From Bradyrhizobium diazoefficiens (GTDB lineage Bacteria; Pseudomonadota; Alphaproteobacteria; Rhizobiales; Xanthobacteraceae), in NCBI RefSeq assembly GCF_018129965.1, contig NZ_JAFCKW010000002.1:62001-126000 (forward strand): a DNA stretch of 64,000 nt. Direction: 5' to 3'. The notes beneath the pieces are model-generated. The model worked only from the letters and a program-made list of their open reading frames with translations, searched no databases and was not told the origin of the DNA. This document shows, piece by piece, positions 8,657 through 18,205 of this stretch (its first letter is position 1; the number at the start of each line of letters is the position of its first letter). Made by a program: the position numbers and the translations under genes.

Positions 8657-9174
8657 GACCTTGCCGAAGGCAGACGCTCATCCGGTCGATGAAATATTCT
8701 CTTTGCAGGGAGTTTCGTCGTATGAGGAATCGGTGTGCAAAGATGCGCGCCGGACTCAAAAAGCTCGCTCATCGCCCCCTGCTGCCTGTGCACCAGCGCG
8801 CCTAGTGTCGAAGGGTTCAGATGTTGCCTTCCTTTTTATATCATTAAATGTCGCCTGCAACGGTGAGACAACAACGATTTCTTTGAAACGACGCGTCCGA
8901 TAATTCGTAGCGGAGGAGATATGTCCCTCGATGCGATCTATAGAAATCTCTCAGCCATTTATAGAGACCAAATCACATAATACGAAAGTACTGTCTCTCT
9001 CGACAGAGGGGGGCACCTCTAAGTCGCCGTTCAGAAGATCTGCGCAGTCAGCCAGAAATTAGGTTGCTGGAAAAAGTAGGCAGACGGTTTAGCCGGGGGG
9101 ACGTCATCGTGGGCATTTGCCTGTCAGCGATCAGCCTCTCCCCATGAGCACACTAGAGGTCTGGGGAAGTTACG
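8657..9174. other. Long leader region upstream of the porin gene
   Basis: About 520 bases without a recognisable gene. It contains one tiny frame with a strong ribosome site (8921-8980), then two related stretches around 8936-8976 (CTATAGAAATCTC and TTATAGAGACC). The porin ribosome site GGGGAAG lies just before 9175. Composition returns to A+T-rich. A promoter or 5' untranslated regulatory leader for the porin is likely, but I could not fix its boxes. Confidence 0.4.
8921..8980 (+). CDS. Possible 19-residue small peptide
   Basis: ATG at 8921 follows CGGAGGAGAT, one of the best Shine-Dalgarno sequences of the region. The frame encodes MSLDAIYRNLSAIYRDQIT and then stops at TAA 8978-8980. It may be a leader peptide in the porin upstream region or the remnant of a lost gene. 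No family is recognised, and evidence is limited to the ribosome site. Confidence 0.2.
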   Translation: MSLDAIYRNLSAIYRDQIT

Positions 9175-10683
9175 ATGAATATCATTAAGACTCTTGTTTT
9201 GGGGGCAGCGGCAGGACTCGCCACGATTTCTGGCGCACAAGCGGCAGATCTTCCGACGAAGGCGAAAGCAGTTCAATACGTTAAGATATGCTCAGTGTAT
9301 GGCGCGGGATTCTATTACATCCCCGGTACCGATACTTGCATTAAGTTAGGCAGCTACACCCAAATCGATGTGAATTTGAACGGCGGAAATTATGGTAAGC
9401 CTGCGTGGGATCAGCAGTTTAATTTGGGCACCCACAGTCGTGATGCAGAGTATTTTACAACGCGGGCTCGTGTTCAGTTAAACATCGATACCCGAACAGC
9501 AACCGATTACGGCATTGTTCGAACGTACTGGACCAGCACGTTCAATCATAGCAGTGGCGATGGCCCATCAACGGGTACCTTGAGCACTGACTACGCATTT
9601 GTTCAGTTTGCAGGCTTTACCCTTGGTAAAGCAGTGTCAGGCTTTCAAACTCCGTGGGGCGCTTACGCGGGTAACAACACGGCATATCTTCTAGGTGGAT
9701 CTGATACGGCAACCGGCATCACTCAGATTGCATATACTTGGCAATTCGGTAATGGAGTATCGGCGCAAATCGGTATCGAGGACAGCCGGACTCTTAACCG
9801 TGCGCAGTTATTGAACGCAGGGTATGCGCTGACCGCTGCTCAAGCCAATACGGCGATTTCCACGGGCGCATTTCCCACCGCAAATGGCGGAAACGCTGTT
9901 CCTGATATCGCGGGCAATATCAAGATTGATCAGGCGTCATTCACGGCGCAGTTGTCAGCCGCAGCGCATACGCTTCACGGGACTTATTATGGCGCGACGT
10001 CGGCATCAGCTGTTGAGCCGAACGGCCATCCGAGCGACGTATGGGGCGGGGCTGTTCAAGGTGGCCTTCAACTGAAGAATTTGCCTACTGGACTTGGCGA
10101 CAAGTTTTCTCTCGAAGGCGTCTACGCTAACGGTGCAATGAAGTACATTATAGGCGGTGTGACCGGAAACAATTTCGATTCTTTCAGCGGCGGTGGAAGC
10201 CTTGGTGGGTATCAGAATTTCGCTGTCCTGACGCTGGCGGATGGAATCTTTACAAACGGAGGTTCAATCGAGAAAACGACCGGTTGGGGCGTGCGGGCGA
10301 ATTTCGTCCACAATTGGTCGCCGACTTGGGAATCAACTGTTTTCGGCACCTATACGCATATTGATTATAACGCTGCAGCAACAAATGCCTTCTGTGCACA
10401 GCGCGCAGCTGTTGTAGCGGGGGGGCCGGCAACGAATGCCCTTGCGAACGCGACTTGCAATCCGGATTTCAATATTTGGCAGGTCGGCTCGCGTTTAGCC
10501 TGGACGCCTGCTCAGAACCTCACATTCTCAGCAGAAATTCTCTATACCATGCTTGATCAGAGTCACGGCGGGTCAGTTGTTGCCCCAACAAATGGCATGG
10601 GGGCGTTCAAGCCGGCCGGCACTTATGACTTCCACGATCAAGGTATGTTTACCGGAAATCTTCGCGTTCGTCGTACTTGGTGA
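9175..10683 (+). CDS. Outer-membrane porin, Porin_2 (Omp2/RopA-like) family
   Basis: 502 residues. The N-terminus is a signal peptide ending in SGAQA-ADLP (cleavage near residue 23), then KAVQYVKICSVYGAGFYYIPGTDTCIKLGSY, a hallmark of alphaproteobacterial Porin_2 proteins with the two early cysteines. Alternating aromatic beta-strand patterns follow, and the last residues RVRRTW end in an aromatic residue, as needed for beta-barrel insertion. The function is passive diffusion of small solutes across the outer membrane. Composition is A+T-leaning like the surrounding catabolic genes, so this porin may be dedicated to the island's substrate. A clear terminator follows. Confidence 0.93.
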   Translation: MNIIKTLVLGAAAGLATISGAQAADLPTKAKAVQYVKICSVYGAGFYYIPGTDTCIKLGSYTQIDVNLNGGNYGKPAWDQQFNLGTHSRDAEYFTTRARVQLNIDTRTATDYGIVRTYWTSTFNHSSGDGPSTGTLSTDYAFVQFAGFTLGKAVSGFQTPWGAYAGNNTAYLLGGSDTATGITQIAYTWQFGNGVSAQIGIEDSRTLNRAQLLNAGYALTAAQANTAISTGAFPTANGGNAVPDIAGNIKIDQASFTAQLSAAAHTLHGTYYGATSASAVEPNGHPSDVWGGAVQGGLQLKNLPTGLGDKFSLEGVYANGAMKYIIGGVTGNNFDSFSGGGSLGGYQNFAVLTLADGIFTNGGSIEKTTGWGVRANFVHNWSPTWESTVFGTYTHIDYNAAATNAFCAQRAAVVAGGPATNALANATCNPDFNIWQVGSRLAWTPAQNLTFSAEILYTMLDQSHGGSVVAPTNGMGAFKPAGTYDFHDQGMFTGNLRVRRTW

Positions 10684-10730
10684 GCATAAGTTGAAGCGAA
10701 GATAACTTCGGAACTCCTCCGAGCAACCTT

Positions 10731-10765
10731 AGGCCTCCGGCAATGTCCTGTCGGAGGCCTTTTTT
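10731..10765 (+). terminator. Rho-independent terminator of the porin gene
   Basis: Perfect 9-bp stem AGGCCTCCG (10731-10739) and CGGAGGCCT (10752-10760), with a 12-base loop, followed by a run of T to 10765. It lies 47 bases after the porin stop codon. Confidence 0.9.
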
Positions 10766-10839
10766 AATACGGCGGATATCACGGATGTGTCATCGCTTAC
10801 CGTCCATGCAGCTTCGTCAGTACTAGTGAGAGGAACAAA

Positions 10840-11829
10840 ATGGCCATTCCGGACGCCTTGATTCCAGGTCTAAGGGTACCGGTTATCTCCGCGCCCATGT
10901 TGCTCGTATCCAATCCTCGACTAGTCCTTGAGACATGTCGTGCGGGGGCTATTGGCTCATTTCCAGCGTTCAATACTCGCTCGACCACAGAATATGAGGA
11001 TTGGCTATACGCAATCGAACAGCAACGCGCTTTGCACGACGCGACTTTTGCGGTTAACTTGATTGTAGGAAAGAGCAACACGCGCCTCGCCGATGACCTC
11101 GCCGTAACGGTGCGGCATCGCGTGCCGTTGGTTATTACCTCACTGGGAGCCGATCAGCACGTCGTGAACGCCGTCCATGATTACGGTGGCCTTGTATTCC
11201 ACGACGTCGCGAGTGCGCGTCATGTCGAGATCGCAGCAAAGGCTGGCGTTGATGGTCTAATACTTCTAACTGGCGGCGCAGGTGGTCATACCGGGTTTCT
11301 GAATCCATTCGCCTTTCTGCAAGAGGCGAGGCGTCGGTTCGATGGCGCGCTTATCCTGTCCGGAGCACTTTCTACGGGAAGTGACGTGGCAGCCGCCGTT
11401 ATCGCGGGCGCAGATCTGGCCTATATGGGCACGCGGTTTATTGCGACTGATGAAGCGTTTGCCGACGCAGAATATAAGGCGATGATCGTTGCTGCGGGAT
11501 CGAACGATGTCGTTGTTACCTCTGCCATGAGTGGCAACCCCGCAAGCTTCCTGAGCGCCTCGTTGCGCCGTGCGGGCTTCGATCCGAAAGAACTTGGTCT
11601 GCGTGATCCCCGGCTTACGGAGAGGCCAGACGGGCAGCCACTCCGACCTTGGAAGGAAGTGTGGTCGGCGGGGCAAGGTGTAGCTGGCATTCAACAGGTG
11701 CTGCCTGCCGGTGTGCTCGTGAGACAACTCGGAGAAGATTATACAAAGGCGCTTGTGCGAGCATCGGGTCTGACGATGTTTCAAGCAGTATCGCACGGCA
11801 TGTCAGCTCGCCCGGGTAAAAAGATATGA
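10840..11829 (+). CDS. Nitronate monooxygenase / 2-nitropropane dioxygenase family flavoprotein
   Basis: 329 residues, an FMN TIM-barrel enzyme. The N-terminal VPVISAPMLLVSNPRLVLETCRAG is the family's FMN-side strand; GGAGGHTGFLNPF (about residues 146-158) contains the histidine that acts as catalytic base in characterised members; GADLAYMGTRFIAT is the phosphate-binding end. Known members oxidise alkyl nitronates; others in the family reduce enoyl groups or quinones, so the substrate is open. The stop codon overlaps the start of the next gene (enoyl-CoA hydratase) as ATGA, so the two are translationally coupled. This suggests a role in the same acyl-CoA pathway. Confidence 0.85.
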   Translation: MAIPDALIPGLRVPVISAPMLLVSNPRLVLETCRAGAIGSFPAFNTRSTTEYEDWLYAIEQQRALHDATFAVNLIVGKSNTRLADDLAVTVRHRVPLVITSLGADQHVVNAVHDYGGLVFHDVASARHVEIAAKAGVDGLILLTGGAGGHTGFLNPFAFLQEARRRFDGALILSGALSTGSDVAAAVIAGADLAYMGTRFIATDEAFADAEYKAMIVAAGSNDVVVTSAMSGNPASFLSASLRRAGFDPKELGLRDPRLTERPDGQPLRPWKEVWSAGQGVAGIQQVLPAGVLVRQLGEDYTKALVRASGLTMFQAVSHGMSARPGKKI

Positions 11830-12596
11830 ACTACATCAATGTCACGCGCGCCGGCGCGGTCACCACAATTACGCTGAATCGTCCGAGCGTAATGAATGTG
11901 ATCAATCCGGCGATGCACTTCGAGTTGCAGGCGGCCATCGATGCCTTTGCCAGCGACTCCGACCAACATATCTGTGTGCTCACGGGGTCCGGCGATCGCG
12001 CTTTTTGCGCAGGTAGTGATCTGAAGTCGATCGCCGATTTTAAGGGATATCCTCAGAATGGCTATGCAGGGCTTATTGAGCGCTTTGATTTGGCGAAGCC
12101 GATAATCGCAGCAGTAAATGGGCTTGCATTGGGCGGCGGCTTTGAGATCGTTTTGGCCTGCGACATTGTCATTGCTGCAGACACGGCGAGCTTTGGCCTG
12201 CCAGAGCCATTGGTCGGCGCCGTGGCACTGGGAGGCGGTCTCCATCGCCTTGCGCGTCAGATTGGTCTGAAGCGGGCGATGGGCATGATCTTAACGTCTC
12301 GTCGAGTGACAGCTGAAGAAGGCTTTCGTTGCGGCATCGTCAACGAGGTAGTCCCTGCAGGCGAACTCGCTGCGACAACGGCACGCTGGTGTGAAGCGAT
12401 CTCCAAGGCATCACCCGTCTCGATTCGTGCTTCAAAAGAAACAGTTATGTTTGGTTTAAACGAGCCGGACCTACCCAGCGCTATGCGCGCGCAAAAGAAT
12501 TATCCAGCCTTCGCAGCCTGGCTTGGAAGTGAAGACAGAAAAGAAGGACCTCGCGCTTTTGTAGAAAAGCGCGCGCCTGTCTGGAAAGGACCATGA
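11826..12596 (+). CDS. Enoyl-CoA hydratase with both catalytic glutamates
   Basis: 256 residues, crotonase fold. It has the CoA/oxyanion motif FCAGSDLKSI and the core ALGGGFEIVLACDI followed by FGLPEPLVG. The E of GGGFE and the E of LPE correspond to the two catalytic glutamates of rat mitochondrial hydratase (positions 144 and 164). Of the four crotonases in this window, only this one has both, so it is the best candidate for the actual water-adding step. It is coupled to the nitronate-monooxygenase-like gene by a four-base overlap. Probably cytoplasmic and trimeric or hexameric, as in the family. Confidence 0.9.
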   Translation: MNYINVTRAGAVTTITLNRPSVMNVINPAMHFELQAAIDAFASDSDQHICVLTGSGDRAFCAGSDLKSIADFKGYPQNGYAGLIERFDLAKPIIAAVNGLALGGGFEIVLACDIVIAADTASFGLPEPLVGAVALGGGLHRLARQIGLKRAMGMILTSRRVTAEEGFRCGIVNEVVPAGELAATTARWCEAISKASPVSIRASKETVMFGLNEPDLPSAMRAQKNYPAFAAWLGSEDRKEGPRAFVEKRAPVWKGP

Positions 12597-13022
12597 GTCC
12601 TGGATTTGCAACGCTCCCTTCAATATGAGCAAGGCGTTGAAACGGCAATCGCGCCTGGGGAGCCTCTTTCGTTTTTGTACTGCGAGCGCGTTAAAGCGCA
12701 TCGCGCTTATTCGTCGTGACGTTTCTCTCAAGAAATCTGAAGGTTGGATGACTCCGACACCATCAGCAAAGGGCGATCACAAGTACGGGAAACCTATAAG
12801 TGAGCAAAGAGATTCTATGAATGCTTGGCAGGAATTCGTGCATTCATCTCAACTTGGAAAGCTTGAATATCAAAGGGTAGTCTCAAAGCAAGACGCGTTA
12901 CGCCGATCAACAGTCCTTCGGCTCTATACGGAGCATCAAGAGAGGGCATTGATTTTCTGGCTACCTGACAAATGCATCTAGTCAGATCGGCACGTAATCG
13001 CTCATCAACTAGGGAGAGGGGA
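12597..13022. other. Intergenic region before a binding-protein gene
   Basis: About 425 bases. An open frame of 118 codons runs through most of it (12625-12981), but it has no family resemblance and no good ribosome site. I regard the stretch as regulatory or noncoding. GGGAGAGGGG at its right end is the ribosome site of the next gene. Confidence 0.4.
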
Positions 13023-14252
13023 ATGAACAAAATGAGGGTTATTCTTAATTTGTTGGTGGCTGCATCTATTGCTGTAGTGGTAGCTTCTACGACGGCAAGT
13101 GCGCAGAAGAAATATGATCCAGGTGCCACTGATACTGAAATCAAAATTGGCCAAACGGCGCCTTTCAGTGGGCCAGGATCAGCTTACTCGGCTGTAGCTA
13201 AGACGAATGCGGCGTACATACGAATGATCAATGACGCGGGCGGCGTCAACGGTCGCAAGATCAACCTCATTCAGTATGACGATGCCTACTCGCCGCCCAA
13301 GACCGTTGAGCAGGTCCGGAAATTGGTCGAAAGCGACGAAGTTCTTTTCACCTTTCAGATCGTGGGTACGGCGTCAAACGCTGCTGTACAGAAGTACCTC
13401 AATCTGAAAGGCATACCGCAAATGTTCCCGGCCTCAGGTGCCGTAAAATTCTCGGACTCGAAAAACTTCCCTTGGACGATTGGATTCAATCACAGTTATA
13501 TAGGCGAAGCGCGTATCTATGCGCAATTTATTCTAGACAACTATCCGAACGCCAAGATCGGCGTGATCTACCAGAACGACGATTTTGGAAAAGATTATCT
13601 CGCTGGACTGAAGTTAGGTCTGGGCGAGAAAGCTGCGAAAATGATTGTCGGCACAGAATCATTTGAGATGTCGGATCCGACGATTGATTCGCAGATAGTT
13701 AAACTGAAAACGATGGGTGCAGATCTAGTATTTAATGCAGCAACAGCGAAATTTGCTGCCCAGGGGATAAGAAAGATTGCTTCGCTGGGTTGGAAGCCCG
13801 TGCATATCCTCAATATCAACGCGGTTTCAATTGGCGCGGTTCTGCAGCCAGCAGGGCTGGAAAACGCGAAGGATGTTATCAGCGCAAACTATATTAAGGA
13901 TACCCAGGACGCGAGGTGGAAAGATGATCCTGGCATGAAAAGATATCTCGCCTTTATGGCAAAGTACAACCCTGAGGGCGACAAGGATTCGATCTACAAT
14001 CCTTATGCCTATAACACCTCTCAATTGTTGATAGAGATTCTCAAACGTTGTGGAGACGATCTTACCCGCGAAAACATCCTGAGGCAGGCGACCAACATGA
14101 AGGGCATTCAACTTGATATGGTTTTGCCTGGGATATTGGGACACATATCTCCAACTGACTATCCCGTGTACAAGCAGTTTCAAATGATGAAATTCGATGG
14201 CGCGCGCTGGGAGATGTTTGGTCCCATCCTCGAAGATAAGGCCGGCGGCTGA
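13023..14252 (+). CDS. Liv-type ABC transporter periplasmic binding protein (first of two paralogues)
   Basis: 409 residues from ATG 13023 (MNKMRVILNLL), chosen because it follows GGGAGAGGGG and opens a normal signal peptide cut after TASAQ. The mature protein starts KKYDPGATDTEIKIGQTAPFSG, the typical opening of Peripla_BP_6 proteins of the branched-chain amino acid uptake family. YDDAYSPPKTVEQVRKLVE and QNDDFGKDY are conserved ligand-lobe motifs. Members bind amino acids but also many aromatic and alicyclic acids or amides. No permease gene is adjacent; the only Liv permease in the window (27824-31228) lacks its own binding protein. A close paralogue lies at 21759-22991. Confidence 0.9.
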   Translation: MNKMRVILNLLVAASIAVVVASTTASAQKKYDPGATDTEIKIGQTAPFSGPGSAYSAVAKTNAAYIRMINDAGGVNGRKINLIQYDDAYSPPKTVEQVRKLVESDEVLFTFQIVGTASNAAVQKYLNLKGIPQMFPASGAVKFSDSKNFPWTIGFNHSYIGEARIYAQFILDNYPNAKIGVIYQNDDFGKDYLAGLKLGLGEKAAKMIVGTESFEMSDPTIDSQIVKLKTMGADLVFNAATAKFAAQGIRKIASLGWKPVHILNINAVSIGAVLQPAGLENAKDVISANYIKDTQDARWKDDPGMKRYLAFMAKYNPEGDKDSIYNPYAYNTSQLLIEILKRCGDDLTRENILRQATNMKGIQLDMVLPGILGHISPTDYPVYKQFQMMKFDGARWEMFGPILEDKAGG

Positions 14253-14375
14253 GAGAAGCAGGGAGCGGACAACACATGAGAACGTGCAGTGTTTTTCGCT
14301 TTCTGTCGTCCCGTAGCGGAGGTACGCATACATGCATTGCGACGCATACCCGTGTTGTATCGCGGAGATTTGTTG

Positions 14376-15158
14376 CTAACGCTCGGAGAGGCCACCATCG
14401 ACCACCAATTCGGCACCGGTTATATAGCGCGACTCGTCGGAGGCCAACCATAAGACGGCGTTGGCTACATCCTGAGGCAATCCCTTAAATCCCAGGGGGA
14501 CAGTCTCCCGCGACCTCGCATTTAGATCAACTGGTTCTCCTCCGGATGTCAGGATATTTCCGATATCGTTCCAAATAGGAGTTTCAATCAGGCCCGGGTG
14601 AATTGAGTTCACGCGGATTCCGTCTCGCGCTTCCCCACATTCGAGGGCTACCGACTTTGTGAGCATAAGGACCGCGGCTTTGCTTGCGCTATAGACCGGC
14701 AAGCGTGCGACGCCTTTGAGCCCAGCGACTGATGACATGTTTATGATCGATCCGCTCAGACCGGATTTTCGCATGAGAGGGATCGCGTGTTTCAGCCCCA
14801 GAAAAACGCCTTCGACATTGACGGCTTGTTGTTTCCTAAAGTCGGCTAAGCTGATTTGAGTTATCGACGGTGCGCTGATCGCGATGCCTGCGTTGTTCAC
14901 CAGCACGTTCAGAGCACCAAATCGGTCCTCGATCCTAGCTATCACGTCGGCCCAAGCCGGTTCGCTCGTGACATCAAGATGGAGATAAGTGGCGTTTCCT
15001 CCGGCTTTAACAATCTGGGCCACAATGTCCCGACCGTGAGCTTCTTGAACGTCAGCAAGAATTACCGCTGCACCCTCGCGCGCCAATGTTTCTGTGCAGC
15101 TTCTGCCAATTCCGCTTGCCCCGCCGGTTATCAGAGCGATTTTTCCTTTAATTCGCAT
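14376..15158 (-). CDS. Short-chain dehydrogenase/reductase
   Basis: 260 residues on the minus strand, start ATG at 15158. TGGASGIGR near residue 11 is the nucleotide-binding glycine motif, LVNNAGIAIS is the NNAG motif, and NMSSVAG with YSASK form the Ser-Tyr-Lys active site. NSIHPGLIETP follows the active site as in typical 250-residue classical SDRs; the C-terminus YITGAELVVDGG is also canonical. Expected activity is NAD(P)-dependent alcohol/ketone interconversion. It is transcribed towards the binding-protein gene and alone in its orientation. The substrate is unknown. Confidence 0.9.
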   Translation of the reverse strand: MRIKGKIALITGGASGIGRSCTETLAREGAAVILADVQEAHGRDIVAQIVKAGGNATYLHLDVTSEPAWADVIARIEDRFGALNVLVNNAGIAISAPSITQISLADFRKQQAVNVEGVFLGLKHAIPLMRKSGLSGSIINMSSVAGLKGVARLPVYSASKAAVLMLTKSVALECGEARDGIRVNSIHPGLIETPIWNDIGNILTSGGEPVDLNARSRETVPLGFKGLPQDVANAVLWLASDESRYITGAELVVDGGLSER

Positions 15159-15693
15159 CGCAACCTTCCTCTTAGTCTTTTGACTGAGATTTCTCTCCGC
15201 CTAATTTACAATGAAGTCGAAAGCAGTGTGTTTTCGGACAGTCTCATGGGACACGAAGTCTTAACACTTGAGTTGCGCAGTATTCGCTCAGCGAAGTTAT
15301 TACAAGCCGTCGTCAAACTGCAGTCGGCGCACGAGCTTGCATCCGTGACAGCGGAATTGGCAAGCTTGTTCAGCCGAACGCGTTGTCGTTCTCCTTCAGC
15401 TGAACCGTCTTCACCGCAACACCCGCCTGCTGTTGAAGCGGTCATGTCGAGATTTATTGAACAACTCTATTGATAAACTGAGAAACCAGCATTGATTGGA
15501 GGCTGTTCTTCATCGTTCATCGATTAGAGCAGGCGTGTAGCATTGTAGGGCACATCGTATCGCCCATTTCTATCGCATGATCCAAGGCAACTCGACGAGA
15601 GACGAAGGTCGGGGTTGAGGACCGGCGTTACGATGGGCTGGCAGCTCAAGTCAATCAATCAAACGAAAAACAAGAATGTCGGAGAAGCGAGAA
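15159..15693. other. Divergent intergenic region with an unassigned small open frame
   Basis: Roughly 535 bases between a leftward SDR and a rightward aminotransferase. A 75-codon frame from ATG 15247 to TGA 15473 lacks a good ribosome site and family resemblance; it could be noise or a gene remnant. The motif ATTGATAAACTGAG at about 15474-15487 recurs, with one change, near 21573 ahead of the second binding-protein gene. Two promoters back to back are expected here. Confidence 0.4.
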
Positions 15694-17010
15694 ATGTCCA
15701 AGGTCTTCCACAGAACAGCAAAGTCCCTTCCGGTTGCCGTTAAAGGCGAAGGAGTCTGGATCACCGATAGGGCGGGTCGAAAATACTTGGATGCAAGTTC
15801 GGGCGGCGTGGGGTTGACTTGTTTGGGATTCAGGCATCCGCGAGTCGTTGAGGCTATCACCCGCCAAGCCAGTACACTTCCGTTTATTCATTCCTCTTTG
15901 TTCACGACGGATCCTCTGGAGGAACTAGCGGACGAACTTGTCACAAATGCCCCGCCCGGATTGGAAAAGGCATTCTTTGTCTCGGGTGGTTCGGAAGCAA
16001 TCGAAGCAGCACTCATGATTGCAAAACAGTGCGCCGTTGTCCGGGGCGAGCTTCGGCGGAATCATGTGATCAGTCGGCATAAGAGCTTTCACGGTGGAAC
16101 GATCGCGACATTAGGTGTGGGCGATTTTCGTGTAAGGAAGAAGCTGTTCGAAGGTTTTTTGCCTGACACTATCAAGGTGTCGGCGCCTTACGAGTATCGT
16201 GAGATGCGTAGCGGCGAGACGGATCAGATGTATGGGGAGCGCTTGGCGAAAGAGCTCGAAGCCGCTATAGGGGACGCTGGACCAGAAACAATACTTGCAT
16301 TTATAGCGGAGACAGTTTCTGGCGGAGGCGTGGGTGCTTTGTCGTCTCCGCCCGGCTATTTTAAGCGGGTTCGCGAAATATGCGATCGCCATGGCATCTT
16401 CCTCATACTTGATGAGGTTTATTGCGGATTAGGCCGTACCGGAAAGCTCCATGCGTGCGAAGCCGAGGGAATCGTTCCGGACATCCTCGTGGTAGCGAAG
16501 GGCTTAGCTGCGGGGTTTGCGCCTATTGGCGCAGTGCTGACAAAGGGCCGTATCCATGAGGAAATCAAAAGTTTTGGTGGTGGCTTTACTCACTCTGGCC
16601 ATACGCTGTCGTGCGTCGCAGCGTTGGTCGTCCAACGCACGGTGCGGGAGGAAGGTTTGGTGGAAAACGCGGAAGTGCAAGGGAATCTCCTCCGGCGGCT
16701 TCTTGAGGAGAGATTTGGCAACCATCGCTACACAGGGGACATTCGTGGCCGAGGCATGATGCAAGCAATCGAATTTGTTTCGGATCGGAACACGAAAGAG
16801 CCTTTTGATCCAGAAAAGGGTCTCGCAGCCAAGATCTCGCAAGCGTGCCTGAATGAAGGGCTCATTTGCTGGGCCATGAATGGAGTCGTTGATGGTTATA
16901 GGGGCGATCATGTAATGCTCGCGCCCGCCTTTATCGTTAGGCCTGAGGAAGTGCACGACATCGTCGACAGGCTGGAACGGGGTCTAGATAAAGCTCTCGA
17001 GCGAGTTTAA
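15694..17010 (+). CDS. Class III (omega-type) PLP-dependent aminotransferase
   Basis: 438 residues from ATG 15694, which has GGAG nine bases upstream. Fold-type I features are clear: SGGSEAIEAALMIAKQ near residue 100 for phosphate binding, H-K-S-F-H-G-G-T after the next strand, DEVYCGLGRTGKLHACE with the PLP-contacting Asp, and VVAKGLAAGFAPIGAVL with the Schiff-base lysine. Class III enzymes transfer amino groups from omega-amino acids, amines, beta-amino acids or glutamate semialdehyde. The adjacent RidA gene, 74 bases downstream, is often paired with such enzymes because RidA hydrolyses reactive enamine/imine intermediates. The pair suggests that the island's substrate or an intermediate carries an amino group. 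Confidence 0.92.
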   Translation: MSKVFHRTAKSLPVAVKGEGVWITDRAGRKYLDASSGGVGLTCLGFRHPRVVEAITRQASTLPFIHSSLFTTDPLEELADELVTNAPPGLEKAFFVSGGSEAIEAALMIAKQCAVVRGELRRNHVISRHKSFHGGTIATLGVGDFRVRKKLFEGFLPDTIKVSAPYEYREMRSGETDQMYGERLAKELEAAIGDAGPETILAFIAETVSGGGVGALSSPPGYFKRVREICDRHGIFLILDEVYCGLGRTGKLHACEAEGIVPDILVVAKGLAAGFAPIGAVLTKGRIHEEIKSFGGGFTHSGHTLSCVAALVVQRTVREEGLVENAEVQGNLLRRLLEERFGNHRYTGDIRGRGMMQAIEFVSDRNTKEPFDPEKGLAAKISQACLNEGLICWAMNGVVDGYRGDHVMLAPAFIVRPEEVHDIVDRLERGLDKALERV

Positions 17011-17084
17011 TTAGCATCGGAAGTATTTTCGAGATGTGTCGGCTCCGTTGTAAATGCGGGTCGTGTCATCAGCGTAAAGGAAGA

Positions 17085-17486
17085 ATGATCGTGATTAAAC
17101 ATATCAATCCTGAGGAATTGAAGTCGCCTTCATCGCGTTACAGCCATGGCATCGAAGTTGCTGCCGGTGCCCGCTGGCTTCATGTATCGGGACAGACCGG
17201 AAGCGGGGGTGACGTAAGGTCACTCACCAATTTCGAGTTGCAAGCAGAAGAGGCATTCTCAAAGGTTGAGGCCATTCTGACGGGCGCCAACATGAGCAAA
17301 GCCAATCTGGTAAAACTCACCGCGTATGTTTGCCTACCGGGTAAAGAGGCGTTGGCCGCTTATCGCAAGGTGCGAGACCGGTGGCTCGAAGGACATACAA
17401 CCGCTTCGACGTACTTGGTGGTGGTGGGTTTAGCAAACCCGAATCTTCTCATGGAGATCGAGGCGATTGCCGCCGCAGATCAATGA
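17085..17486 (+). CDS. RidA/YjgF/YER057c/UK114 family protein
   Basis: 133 residues from ATG 17085 (after AAAGGAAG), the normal length of the family. WLHVSGQTG near the N-terminus, EAFSKVEAILTGANMSKANLVKLTAYV and the ending LLMEIEAIA are standard family features. However the arginine usually found in the C-terminal part (R-x-x-V/I-x-V followed by P) appears changed: the strand here reads TASTYLVVVGLANPNLLMEIE. That may mean a RidA subgroup without classical imine deaminase activity. It follows the class III aminotransferase and probably shares its transcript. Confidence 0.88.
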   Translation: MIVIKHINPEELKSPSSRYSHGIEVAAGARWLHVSGQTGSGGDVRSLTNFELQAEEAFSKVEAILTGANMSKANLVKLTAYVCLPGKEALAAYRKVRDRWLEGHTTASTYLVVVGLANPNLLMEIEAIAAADQ

Positions 17487-17652
17487 TCCGAGAGGCGCCA
17501 ATCAATGCCCCCTCGATAGCTCTCACGAAGCAAGAGCACTGCCGCCAACGTCGCTAGACAGCGTAGTGGCGGGAATAAAGAATGGACGTACACATCGACC
17601 GCGCCGCGTGGTTTGCGGCGTAAGCATTCGGTGAGAACCGCGGCAGGACCAC

Positions 17653-18203
17653 TCAGGCGGCCTGATCGACGCGCCGGATCGCGTCGCGCCAATTCCACGG
17701 AAGGAGTTCGTCGAGCCGGTGGGCGGATGCTCTGCGATGCGGTCCAGAACGTCGGCCAACCAGGCTTGCGGGTCGATGTCATTCATCTTGGCGGTGACGA
17801 TCAGGCTGTACATCAGCGCGGCGCGGTCGCTGCCGCGGTCGGAGCCGCAGAACAGCCAGGACTTCCTGCCGAGCGCGATGCCGCGCAGCGCCCGTTCTGC
17901 TGCGTTGTTGGATAGACAGATACGGCCGTCGTCGAGGAAGCGGGTGAACGCGCTCCAACGCTTGAGCATGTAGTCCATCGCCTTGGCGACGTCGTTGCCG
18001 CGCGACAGCTTGGCCCGTTGCTCACGCATCCCGCCCTCCAGATCGGCGACCAGCGGTACGCTCAGTTCCTGCCGCACGGCCCGACGCCGTTCCTGCGTCT
18101 CGCCATTGATGCCGCGCTCGATCTCGAACAGGGCATCGATCCGGCACACGGCTTCAAGCGCCAGGGGCGAGATCACCGCGGGCTTCTTGCCCTGTGCCTT
18201 GCG
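17653..18203 (-). pseudogene. tnpC: IS66 transposase TnpC, C-terminal fragment with a frameshift
   Basis: Minus strand. Residues GKKPAVISPLALEAVCRIDAL through LSNNAAERALRGIALGRKSW and LFCGSDRGSDRAALMYSLI are the classic C-terminal half of the IS66 DDE transposase, including the last catalytic glutamate region (NNAAERAL). The zinc/leucine-rich N-terminus and first catalytic residues are absent. Near 17715 one base is missing: the frame then reads a wrong tail, while the neighbouring frame gives HRLDELLPWNW and stops at 17653-17655, the true family ending. Dead gene. Confidence 0.85.
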
Positions 18204-18205
18204 GT

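Noticed and set aside
12625..12981. 118-codon frame before the first binding-protein gene
   Set aside because: No ribosome site, no family resemblance, and composition not protein-like.
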